This document shows, piece after piece, positions 1 to 5,013 of a DNA stretch of 5,013 nt. Position 1 is the stretch's first letter. Each line of letters begins with the position of its first letter. This DNA is from Anaerolineales bacterium UBA2232 (GTDB taxonomy: Bacteria; Chloroflexota; Anaerolineae; UBA2200), in the NCBI GenBank assembly GCA_002348045.1, contig DDYO01000037.1, forward strand, positions 1 through 5,013, written 5' to 3'. The notes under the pieces are model-generated. The model was not told the DNA's origin. It was given only the letters and a program-made list of their open reading frames with translations, and made no database searches. A program made the position numbers and the translations under genes.

Positions 1-531
1 CGATGTGCCTCGCAGCAGCAGCGGAATGCCATGCTTACGATGCATCGCCGTGCGCCCAGCATTGATTCCCCGCATGCAAATTGGACACAACAGGCCGGTG
101 TGCTCAAAGAATTGCCGATATAGTTGCATCAGCCTGTTGCGTTCGATCTCGTAGACACAGTGATCGGCGCCACTGGCGGTAATAGCGTTTCGGATATTCT
201 CCTTGGCGACATCCGACTGGAACCCATTGTCGAACGTGTACGTTAGCACCTTGAGGCCGTATACTTTGGTCGCAAGATAAAGGACATAGGTGCTGTCTTT
301 GCCCCCGCTCAGCGGCACAAGGGCATCATACCGTCCGCCGCGTTTCTTGGCCTTGGCGACCAGCTCTTCAAAAGTGCGCTGCCGCTCCGCCTTGCTTGTG
401 TGCCAGTCGTCATACAACTCGGCGTACTCCCTGCAAAAGAAACAGGCGCCGGTGTCGTCAGGAGCCGCACCCGGATAACTCAACGGTGTGACACATCGCG
501 AACATGTCGCGAGGGATGGCTCTACGCTCAT
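1..531 (-). CDS. PP-loop ATPase, N-acetyl sugar amidotransferase (WbpG/PseA-like), N-terminal part, runs off the left edge
   Basis: The 177 visible residues begin at an ATG at 529-531 on the minus strand, preceded by a G-rich Shine-Dalgarno-like stretch (GGGGGGTGA, 534-542). Two cysteine pairs at the N-terminus (C10/C13 and C30/C33) look like a small zinc ribbon. They are followed by the nucleotide-binding PP-loop SGGKDS (residues 75-80) in the context YDALVPLSGGKDSTY, and by a FDNGF motif at 100-104. A further CPIC pair (C149/C152) is followed by RGI, and the strand continues GIPLLLRG up to the edge. This order matches the N-acetyl sugar amidotransferase family (WbpG, PseA), which adenylates a substrate and, with a glutaminase/cyclase pair, makes amidino or acetamidino sugars for O-antigen, capsule or glycoprotein glycans. 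Known members are roughly 370-380 residues, so about half is missing. Membership of the PP-loop ATPase superfamily is clear. The exact substrate is not visible, and a related tRNA or cofactor thiolation enzyme remains possible. The gene is divergent from the pilus operon. Confidence 0.82.
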   Translation of the reverse strand, partial: MSVEPSLATCSRCVTPLSYPGAAPDDTGACFFCREYAELYDDWHTSKAERQRTFEELVAKAKKRGGRYDALVPLSGGKDSTYVLYLATKVYGLKVLTYTFDNGFQSDVAKENIRNAITASGADHCVYEIERNRLMQLYRQFFEHTGLLCPICMRGINAGRTAMHRKHGIPLLLRGTS

Positions 532-533
532 GG

Positions 534-542
534 TCACCCCCC
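534..542 (-). promoter_or_regulatory. Ribosome binding site of the PP-loop ATPase gene
   Basis: On the minus strand the sequence GGGGGGTGA lies two bases before the ATG at 529-531. The G-run can pair with the pyrimidine-rich 3' end of 16S rRNA at a 4-6 base spacing. It supports this start: an upstream ATG immediately before the G-run is out of frame. Confidence 0.45.
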
Positions 543-558
543 ATTTTTATTAGGAGAC

Positions 559-567
559 ATTATAACA
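559..567 (-). promoter_or_regulatory. Extended -10 promoter element for the divergent PP-loop ATPase gene
   Basis: Read on the minus strand this is TGTTATAAT, a perfect TATAAT hexamer preceded by the TGn extension. It sits in an AT-rich patch that contrasts with the GC-rich surroundings. The best -35 match at 16-17 bases is poor (TGAGCA or GTGAGC), as expected for extended -10 promoters. A TTGACT lies further out at 596-601, too far away to act with this -10. Transcription would start near 552, giving a leader of about 20 bases before the ATG at 531. The position and orientation fit the minus-strand gene. Confidence 0.55.
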
Positions 568-693
568 TCTTCTGATACAATGCTCACGACCACACAGTCA
601 ACACAGTATCACTGCACTGGCATTCACTCCACGTTGAGCACAGCTGGACTGGCTTGAACGGAGCTGTCAGCCGCGGGTGCCGTGGGTTCAATT

Positions 694-726
694 TGTGCTT
701 TGGTTAAACACGTGTTACCCTGTGCT
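694..726. promoter_or_regulatory. Candidate operator: 10-bp palindrome between two TGTGCT repeats
   Basis: AACACGTGTT at 707-716 is a perfect palindrome containing CACGTG. TGTGCT occurs at 694-699 and again at 721-726, 27 bases apart, on either side of it. The site lies about 140 bases upstream of the preferred TadZ start and 30-50 bases upstream of the alternative GTG at 749. The symmetry suggests binding by a dimeric regulator, but a single 10-bp palindrome can arise by chance and no regulator is identified. Confidence 0.25.
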
Positions 727-841
727 AAAGATGTAGGCTACGGTCGGAGTGTTGATACCAGCGAGGGACCGAGCCGGTGCGAGCCGCGGCGCGCTCGTGG
801 CCAGCCTTGACCGAGCAAGCGCGGACGAGAATGATCAGCGT

Positions 842-847
842 GGAGAG
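842..847 (+). promoter_or_regulatory. Ribosome binding site that decides the TadZ start
   Basis: GGAGAG lies nine bases before the GTG at 857-859, which begins the receiver domain directly. The alternative in-frame GTG at 749 has only CGGAG one base upstream, too close for normal use. This site is the main reason for choosing 857. Confidence 0.5.
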
Positions 848-856
848 TCGACAAAG

Positions 857-1984
857 GTGACACCAGGCAAAATTCTGATCGTTGACGATGATCCTAGCTT
901 CCTGCGGACGACGAGCTTGGCGCTTCAGAGGCAAGGGTATCTGCCAGTCACGGTCGGCACTGGAACAGCCGCGCTAGCAGCTGTGGAAACCGAGCGCCCA
1001 AGCCTTGTTATCCTGGATGTCTTGCTCCCTGACATGTCGGGGATAGACGTCTGCAAGCGCCTGCGCTCTAGCGCCGCGAGCGCGAGCTTGCCTATCCTGA
1101 TGCTTAGCGCGATGGGCGAGGTCCAGAGCAAGGTGATAGGTATCAAGGCAGGTGCGGACGATTATCTGGCGAAACCCGTTGACCTGGCGGAACTTGGTGC
1201 GCGGGTGGAGAGGCTGCTCATTCGGGCTGCTCAGGTGGCACAGCGCAGCCCTGGTGCGCAGCTGGTTGCGTGCATTGGCGCGAAAGGGGGAGTGGGAACG
1301 TCCACTGTTGCGGTGAATGTGGGTGTGGCTTTGACCCAATTGGGAAAGGCCGTTGTCCTAGCTGATCTGCGACACTGGTTTGGCAGCGTTGGCTTGATGC
1401 TGGGTCTCCAACCAGAGCGTGGGCTGTCCGAGTTGGGCGATCTGGACGCGGAGAGCCTACAGCCTCGCGACATCGAGCGGCGCCTAGTTACTCATTCCAC
1501 CGGCCTGCAAGTTCTCTGTAATGGTGTAACTACTGTGGCGGAGCATGAGCACCCCTTGTCTTCAGCCCATGTACGGGCGGTCTTGGAGGGGGTCAGCAGT
1601 CTGGCAGACTGGGTGATGGTGGATCTGGCAGCGGACGTGGGCCCGATTGATGAGCAGGTGCTGTCGCGGTGTGACGCTGTAGCGCTAGTAACGGAGCCAG
1701 ATTCGCTAGCGCTCGCCTGTGCCAGGGGCAAACTGGGCATACTGCAGCGGTGCGGCGTTCCGAAAGGATTGGTGGGCGTGGTTGCAGTACATCGCTCTCC
1801 AGCAACCTCGATCACCAGCGTGGAAAGCCTCCATCAGGTGTTGGATGCCGCAATAGTGGGTCTCGTACCGCTGGCGTCGGAGTCCTGCCTGGCAGCGGCG
1901 CGACGTGGCGTTCCGATCGTTCTCGCGGAGCCAGATGACCCCGCTGCCAGGGCGCTCCACGACCTGGCACAGCGGATGGCTTGA
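857..1984 (+). CDS. cpaE/tadZ: Response-regulator receiver fused to MinD/ParA-like ATPase, Flp pilus localisation protein of the CpaE/TadZ family
   Basis: This protein (375 residues from the GTG at 857) is the expected positioning factor of a Tad/Flp pilus. Residues 4-121 form a receiver domain: acidic pocket D10/D11, phospho-acceptor D54 in VILDVLLPDMSG, S84 as the switch Ser/Thr, and K106-P107. Residues 135-375 form a MinD-like ATPase with deviant Walker A GAKGGVGTST (141-150). The signature lysine K143 is present, but the usual second lysine is replaced by T148. D170 follows in VVLADLR, and the switch II-like VDLAADVG is at 255-262. The C-terminus ends in the family-typical RRGVPIVLAEPDDPAA and LAQRMA. 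TadZ/CpaE proteins localise the pilus secretion apparatus to a cell pole or site. Translation could instead begin at a GTG at 749, adding 36 residues rich in Arg, Ala and Ser that look unlike a domain. The GGAGAG at 842-847 favours 857. The gene heads a three-gene operon, with the next gene starting 6 bases after its stop. Confidence 0.88.
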   Translation: MTPGKILIVDDDPSFLRTTSLALQRQGYLPVTVGTGTAALAAVETERPSLVILDVLLPDMSGIDVCKRLRSSAASASLPILMLSAMGEVQSKVIGIKAGADDYLAKPVDLAELGARVERLLIRAAQVAQRSPGAQLVACIGAKGGVGTSTVAVNVGVALTQLGKAVVLADLRHWFGSVGLMLGLQPERGLSELGDLDAESLQPRDIERRLVTHSTGLQVLCNGVTTVAEHEHPLSSAHVRAVLEGVSSLADWVMVDLAADVGPIDEQVLSRCDAVALVTEPDSLALACARGKLGILQRCGVPKGLVGVVAVHRSPATSITSVESLHQVLDAAIVGLVPLASESCLAAARRGVPIVLAEPDDPAARALHDLAQRMA

Positions 1985-1990
1985 AGCAGG

Positions 1991-3352
1991 ATGATGGAAC
2001 ACGCTGAATCGCGACAGGGGACAATAGTCCAACGGGAAGAGAGTGATGTCGTCGCCGAGTTGCTGCAGCGACCGGCTTCGATTGAGCACACCGGCTTGCG
2101 CGCTGGAGCCCTCAGCGACCTGGCTCTCAAGACGCTTTACCAGGCTGGTGAGATGACTGGTCGCAAGATTGCCGAAGCCCTCTGCTTGCCGTTCCGCGAC
2201 GTGGTCGATTCGGTCCTGACATTCCTGGACCGGCAGGGGTTTGTGGAAGTGACAGGCAGCTCAGGGTTCGGCGAACAGGCTTTTCGCTATGCTGTTTCGC
2301 AGAAAGGGACAGATTCAGCGCGTGAGCTTTTGGTGCGCAGCCAGTATGTTGGGCCAGCCCCGGTGCCCCTTCAGCAGTATAATCGGATGATTCAGGCTCA
2401 GGGGGTCGGGCGCGTCCGAATAGCGAAAGAGGACCTTCACCAAGCCTTTGATGGTCTCGTGATGAACGACGCCACGTTGGACAAGTTGGGACCGGCACTC
2501 AACTCCGGGCGATCGATTTTCCTCTACGGTCCATCAGGGAATGGCAAGACGACTGTGGCCGTTGCGATGGCCCGTATGCTCGCGAGCGAGCACATCTATG
2601 TCCCCTATGCTGCCGAGGTCTCGGGACATATCATCAGAATCTACGACCCCATCCTCCACCACCGAATCAGTGAGCCCAAAGTGGAGGAAGACCTGGCGGA
2701 TTCGCCCTTTGCTAATTGGAGGCAAAGCGGCAGACAACTCGATGACCGATGGGTTCGGATTGAACGACCTCTAGTCATTGTGGGTGGTGAGCTTACCCTT
2801 GGCAGCCTGGACCTCATTTATGACTCGACCTCCAACTACTATGAAGCGCCGTATCAAATGAAGGCCAACGGCGGAATGTTAGTCATCGATGACCTTGGGC
2901 GACAACAGGTTAACCCTCGGGATCTGCTGAACCGATGGATCGGCCCCTTGGAGACCCGCCTTGACTTTCTATCGCTGCATTCCGGGGCGAAGATCGAGGT
3001 GCCATTTGAGCAGTTTGTGGTGTTCGCTACCAATCTGAACCCAGCGGAGCTGGTAGACGCGGCCTTTTTGCGGCGTATCAGGCACAAAATCCTATTGCCG
3101 GATCCCACGCCGTCAGAATTCAAACAGGTGTTCCGCAGCGTCTGCGAGAGGCATGAGATAGCCTGGGACGATGGCGCCTTCTCTCACTTAATGCAGGAGT
3201 GGTACACCAAGCCCGGCCGAGCGATGCGTTATTCTCATTCAAGGGACATCGTGGACCAGGTTCTGGACATCTGCAAGTATGAGGGTCAACCAGCGCAGGT
3301 CACGACTGAGCTAGTTGACCGCGCATGCAGTTCTTACTTTGCTGACTTGTGA
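1991..3352 (+). CDS. AAA+ ATPase with N-terminal winged-helix-like domain, Flp/Tad-cluster associated
   Basis: The protein has 453 residues. Residues about 38-110 (LSDLALKTLYQAGEMTG, IAEALCLPF, LTFLDRQGFVEV, FRYAVSQKG) read as a winged helix-turn-helix. A conserved linker follows (SQYVGPAPVPLQQY, 117-130). The AAA+ core starts with NSGRSIFLYGPSGNGKT: Walker A GPSGNGKT is at 180-187. Walker B is MLVIDDLGRQ (296-305), with D300-D301 in place of the commoner DE. The sensor 1 asparagine is N348 in VVFATNLNP, and an arginine-finger candidate is R361/R362 in AFLRRIRHK. All ATPase residues appear intact, so hydrolysis is expected. This belongs to a family often annotated only as 'ATPase' or 'ATPase with chaperone activity'. 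Its substrate is unknown. Position between tadZ and tadA suggests a role in assembly or regulation of the pilus machine (inference). The ATGs at 1991 and 1994 are both possible starts. The weak AGCAGG at 1985-1990 and the 6-base gap after the tadZ stop point to translational coupling. Confidence 0.85.
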   Translation: MMEHAESRQGTIVQREESDVVAELLQRPASIEHTGLRAGALSDLALKTLYQAGEMTGRKIAEALCLPFRDVVDSVLTFLDRQGFVEVTGSSGFGEQAFRYAVSQKGTDSARELLVRSQYVGPAPVPLQQYNRMIQAQGVGRVRIAKEDLHQAFDGLVMNDATLDKLGPALNSGRSIFLYGPSGNGKTTVAVAMARMLASEHIYVPYAAEVSGHIIRIYDPILHHRISEPKVEEDLADSPFANWRQSGRQLDDRWVRIERPLVIVGGELTLGSLDLIYDSTSNYYEAPYQMKANGGMLVIDDLGRQQVNPRDLLNRWIGPLETRLDFLSLHSGAKIEVPFEQFVVFATNLNPAELVDAAFLRRIRHKILLPDPTPSEFKQVFRSVCERHEIAWDDGAFSHLMQEWYTKPGRAMRYSHSRDIVDQVLDICKYEGQPAQVTTELVDRACSSYFADL

Positions 3353-3355
3353 GGG
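3351..3355 (+). promoter_or_regulatory. Ribosome binding site of tadA, overlapping the stop of the AAA+ gene
   Basis: GAGGG overlaps the TGA stop (3350-3352) of the AAA+ gene and lies five bases before the ATG at 3361. No comparable site precedes the overlapping GTG at 3349. The arrangement favours 3361 as the start and suggests that ribosomes finishing the upstream gene re-initiate here. Confidence 0.55.
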
Positions 3356-3360
3356 CTGAT

Positions 3361-4785
3361 ATGCAGAATGGAGGCGAGTTTTCCAGACTAGGACAAGTCC
3401 GCCCAGTGTCGGGCAGCGGAGTGGTGCCTCCGGTCACCAACCACGCAGTTGTGCCAGGTGAGACTGCAGGCACTCCGTCGCTCAGCCGCAAGGAATGGTC
3501 GCTGCTTCGGCGTTGGATGGTGTCCAAGATCACGGCTGGGGTGGAAGACCGGCTTGCCCTGGGCCGTACTGAGGAGAACCTCTCGTTCCTTACGCAACGG
3601 TTTGCGGAACTGTACGGGCGGGCGAACGTGCGGCTGTCCGAAGCAGAAGAGCAGGAGCTACTCCGACAGACCGTGGACGAGATCATGGGCTATGGTCCCA
3701 TTGAGCAGCTATTACGCGATGATTCTGTGACGGAAGTGATGGTCAACGGGCCCGACCAGGTGTTTGTTGAGCAAAAGGGCAAGATCACGCTCACGAATAT
3801 TCACTTTGACGATGATGACCATGTCCGCTGGGTCATTGATCGCATCATCCGCCCATTGGGGCGCAGGGTAGATCGCAGGAACCCCTCGGTTGACGCCCGG
3901 CTTCCGGACGGCAGCCGAGTCAATGCAATTATACCACCTGGTGCTGTGGACGGCCCCAGCCTGACCATACGCAAGTTCAGCAAGATCAAGCTGACCGCAA
4001 ATGACCTTGTAGCATTCGGCACCATGACGCCGCACATGGCAGAGTTTCTGCGAGCGTGCGTTGTCGGGCGTCTGAACATCGTCGTGTCCGGAGGCACGGG
4101 ATCTGGCAAGACAACGCTGCTCAACATCCTGTCGGGGTATATTCCGAAGGGTGAACGCATCGTGACGATTGAGGATTCGGCCGAGCTCCAGTTGCAGCAA
4201 CCCCATGTGGTTAGGCTGGAAGCCCAGCCGCCTGATCTGGACGGTGAGGGAGAGATCACCATCCGTGGTTTGGTGCGCAACGCCCTCCGTATGCGTCCAG
4301 ATCGCATCGTGGTCGGTGAGGTGCGAGGCGGCGAGGCACTGGACATGCTTCAGGCAATGAACACCGGGCACGATGGCTCCATGACTACGGTGCACGCCAA
4401 TACCCCCCGTGACGCTCTCACACGACTGGAGACACTCGTCCTGATGGCCGGGTTTGACCTCCCGGTCGGGGCGATCCGACGCCAGATCTCGAGTGCAGTG
4501 GACGTCATCGTTCAACAAGCTCGATTGCGCGACGGCTCACGCAAGGTTACAAAGATTTCGGAAGTGCAGGGCATGGAGGGCGAGGTCATCGTCATGCAGG
4601 ACGTCTTCACGTTCCTGGAGGCGGGGCAGGACCAAGAGGGTCGCGTCGTCGGTGAGTTGCAGCCAACTGGAATCCGACCGCGCTTCGACACGCGACTCAA
4701 GGCGGCCGGTTTCGATCTACCCGCAGAGTACTTCACCAAAAGCGTTCAACTCAGTCCTTGGCCGAAGCGGCCTGGGCGCGGGTAG
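3361..4785 (+). CDS. cpaF/tadA: CpaF/TadA family type II/IV secretion ATPase (Flp pilus assembly motor)
   Basis: With the ATG at 3361 the protein has 474 residues, a normal length for CpaF/TadA. These cytoplasmic hexameric ATPases drive Flp pilus assembly at the inner membrane. The N-terminal domain carries the family block MGYGPIEQLLRDDSVTEVMVNGPD (residues about 109-132) and RRVDRRNPSVDARLPDGSRV with IRKF after it. The motor domain has Walker A GGTGSGKTT (244-252) and an Asp box beginning IEDSAELQL (E271, D272, E275). The Walker B region RIVVGEVRGGEALDMLQAMNTGH has catalytic E320, and the His box is MTTVHAN (H345). It ends with GELQPTGIRPRF and a short tail, as usual. All catalytic motifs are intact. 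A GTG at 3349 would add four residues and overlap the previous stop by four bases, but the GAGGG site favours 3361. It is the third gene of the operon. Tad motors and conjugation/type IV secretion CpaF-like proteins are related, but the tadZ neighbour supports the Tad role. Confidence 0.95.
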   Translation: MQNGGEFSRLGQVRPVSGSGVVPPVTNHAVVPGETAGTPSLSRKEWSLLRRWMVSKITAGVEDRLALGRTEENLSFLTQRFAELYGRANVRLSEAEEQELLRQTVDEIMGYGPIEQLLRDDSVTEVMVNGPDQVFVEQKGKITLTNIHFDDDDHVRWVIDRIIRPLGRRVDRRNPSVDARLPDGSRVNAIIPPGAVDGPSLTIRKFSKIKLTANDLVAFGTMTPHMAEFLRACVVGRLNIVVSGGTGSGKTTLLNILSGYIPKGERIVTIEDSAELQLQQPHVVRLEAQPPDLDGEGEITIRGLVRNALRMRPDRIVVGEVRGGEALDMLQAMNTGHDGSMTTVHANTPRDALTRLETLVLMAGFDLPVGAIRRQISSAVDVIVQQARLRDGSRKVTKISEVQGMEGEVIVMQDVFTFLEAGQDQEGRVVGELQPTGIRPRFDTRLKAAGFDLPAEYFTKSVQLSPWPKRPGRG

Positions 4786-4950
4786 GGTGCCTCCCGGCGA
4801 GACGCAGCGCTGCACGCGTGATGCTTTGGGTCTGCTCGCCTGTACACGGACTTGCCAACCCGGCAGCTCTTGCAGTCAGAACGGACGAAATCCCCGCTGT
4901 TGCGATTCCTCAGGGAGATCGTCGCCCTGACCTCAGTGGCGGACCGCCAA

Positions 4951-4979
4951 TTGCTCAACCGCTCACGGTGCGTTAGAAT
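4951..4979 (+). promoter_or_regulatory. Weak candidate promoter pointing out of the window
   Basis: TTGCTC (4951-4956) and TAGAAT (4974-4979) are separated by 17 bases. The -10 differs from TATAAT by one base and the -35 matches three of six positions. The hairpin-like TGGCG-GAC-CGCCA lies directly upstream. If it is active, transcription would start near 4986 and the ATG at 4978 could not be the start of its gene. It is easily a chance match. Confidence 0.22.
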
Positions 4980-5013
4980 GGGACTTACTGGGGCGGTGGC
5001 GAAACGGCAGACG
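4978..5013 (+). CDS. Possible start of a downstream gene, cut by the right edge
   Basis: An ATG at 4978 opens a frame of 12 codons to the window end (MGLTGAVAKRQT). The same frame is open backwards to 4822 and reads protein-like, with mostly G or C third positions (for example LRFLREIVALTSVADRQLL). The true start could therefore be an upstream TTG (4852, 4870, 4900) or GTG (4936). None has a strong ribosome binding site; the ATG has only GGTG eight bases upstream. No family is recognisable from so little sequence, and it may not be a gene at all. Confidence 0.25.
   Translation, partial: MGLTGAVAKRQT

Larger units (their letters stand above)
532..856. other. Divergent intergenic region of about 325 bases between the PP-loop ATPase and the pilus operon
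   Basis: No convincing protein-coding gene is seen here. The left third (about 541-600) is AT-rich and carries the minus-strand promoter. The stretch 651-672 can form a weak hairpin (GGCT(T)GA against TCAGCC). The 707-716 palindrome and two TGTGCT copies mark a possible operator. Positions 780-797 (CGAGC against GCTCG around a short GC-rich loop) can form a hairpin in the probable leader of the pilus operon. The + strand promoter is not obvious: no pair of hexamers close to the sigma-70 consensus with 16-18 base spacing was found. The operon may use another sigma factor or a regulated, weak-consensus promoter. The frame of the downstream gene remains open from a GTG at 749, so part of this region could be coding if that start is used. 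Confidence 0.55.
4786..5013. other. Region after tadA with no confidently assigned gene
   Basis: The 228 bases after the tadA stop show no clear terminator: there is no stem followed by a T-run. GCAGCGCTGC at 4804-4813 is a perfect palindrome, and TGGCG-GAC-CGCCA at 4937-4949 could form a five-pair hairpin. A forward frame is open without stops from 4822 to the right edge (see the separate entry). The expected next gene of a Tad operon, tadB, encodes a membrane protein, and no hydrophobic segment characteristic of it is visible. The region may be a spacer before the rest of the operon. Confidence 0.45.

Noticed and set aside
400..657. 85-residue + strand open frame across the start of the PP-loop gene
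   Set aside because: The opposite strand encodes conserved PP-loop and cysteine motifs there; this translation has no family features.
731..736. ATG directly followed by TAG, a start-stop pair in the leader region
   Set aside because: It has no clear ribosome binding site, and a six-base coincidence of this kind is expected by chance.
1706..2089. Minus-strand open frame spanning the tadZ/AAA+ junction
   Set aside because: It overlaps two well-supported coding sequences and has no recognisable motif.
3801..4346. 181-residue minus-strand open frame inside tadA
   Set aside because: It is Ser/Arg-rich low-complexity translation typical of an antisense shadow; no domain or ribosome binding site.
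3712..4518. Long 268-residue open frame on the minus strand
   Set aside because: It lies entirely inside tadA, whose Walker A, Walker B and His box are unambiguous on the + strand. Its translation shows no recognisable domain, and such antisense frames are common in GC-rich genes.
4804..4820. GCAGCGCTGC and the adjoining CACGCGTG palindromes after tadA as a terminator
   Set aside because: Neither has a loop long enough for a stable hairpin of useful stem length, and no T-run follows.
4758..4976. 72-residue + strand open frame starting with TTG inside the end of tadA
   Set aside because: It has no ribosome binding site, a Pro/Ala/Arg-rich translation without a domain, and a start inside tadA in another frame.
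1..5013. CRISPR array, tRNA genes, insertion sequence or attachment site
   Set aside because: No regularly spaced direct repeats, cloverleaf-like sequences, transposase motifs or terminal inverted repeats were seen by eye; a computed repeat and tRNA search was not possible here.

Overview
This is a bacterial chromosomal window of moderately high GC. The compact genes use GTG as well as ATG starts and are closely spaced or nearly overlapping. Its core is the front end of a Flp/Tad-type (tight adherence) pilus secretion operon on the + strand. The gene order is a receiver domain fused to a CpaE/TadZ-type MinD-like ATPase, then a winged-helix AAA+ ATPase, then a CpaF/TadA secretion ATPase. From general knowledge of gene neighbourhoods this order, especially the AAA+ protein between TadZ and TadA, resembles Chloroflexota and related environmental lineages. 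That assignment is an inference and is only moderately likely; no rRNA or other marker gene is present to confirm it.

Layout. Positions 1-531 (minus strand) hold the N-terminal 177 residues of a PP-loop ATPase of the N-acetyl sugar amidotransferase (WbpG/PseA-like) type, cut by the left edge. It is divergent from the pilus operon. Positions 532-856 are gene-free. They contain an AT-rich patch with a consensus extended -10 element for the minus-strand gene, and a perfect 10-bp palindrome (AACACGTGTT) flanked by two TGTGCT copies on the side nearer the pilus operon. Positions 857-1984, 1991-3352 and 3361-4785 are the three + strand genes, separated by only 6 and 8 bases with the starts used here, so they are almost certainly co-transcribed and translationally coupled. 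Positions 4786-5013 hold no confidently assigned gene. One forward frame stays open from 4822 to the right edge and may be the start of the next gene.

How the genes work together. TadA/CpaF is the hexameric ATPase that powers assembly of the Flp pilus at the inner membrane. TadZ/CpaE positions the machine in the cell, and here its receiver domain keeps every residue needed for phosphorylation, so it could link pilus assembly to a histidine kinase. The AAA+ protein has intact Walker A, Walker B, sensor 1 and candidate arginine-finger residues plus a winged-helix N-terminus. Its role in the system is not established and it is the least understood part of this locus. The usual next genes (tadB/tadC membrane proteins, pilin, prepilin peptidase) are not seen before the window ends. 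The divergent amidotransferase probably belongs to surface polysaccharide or glycan synthesis, and a functional link to the pilus is only suggested by adjacency.
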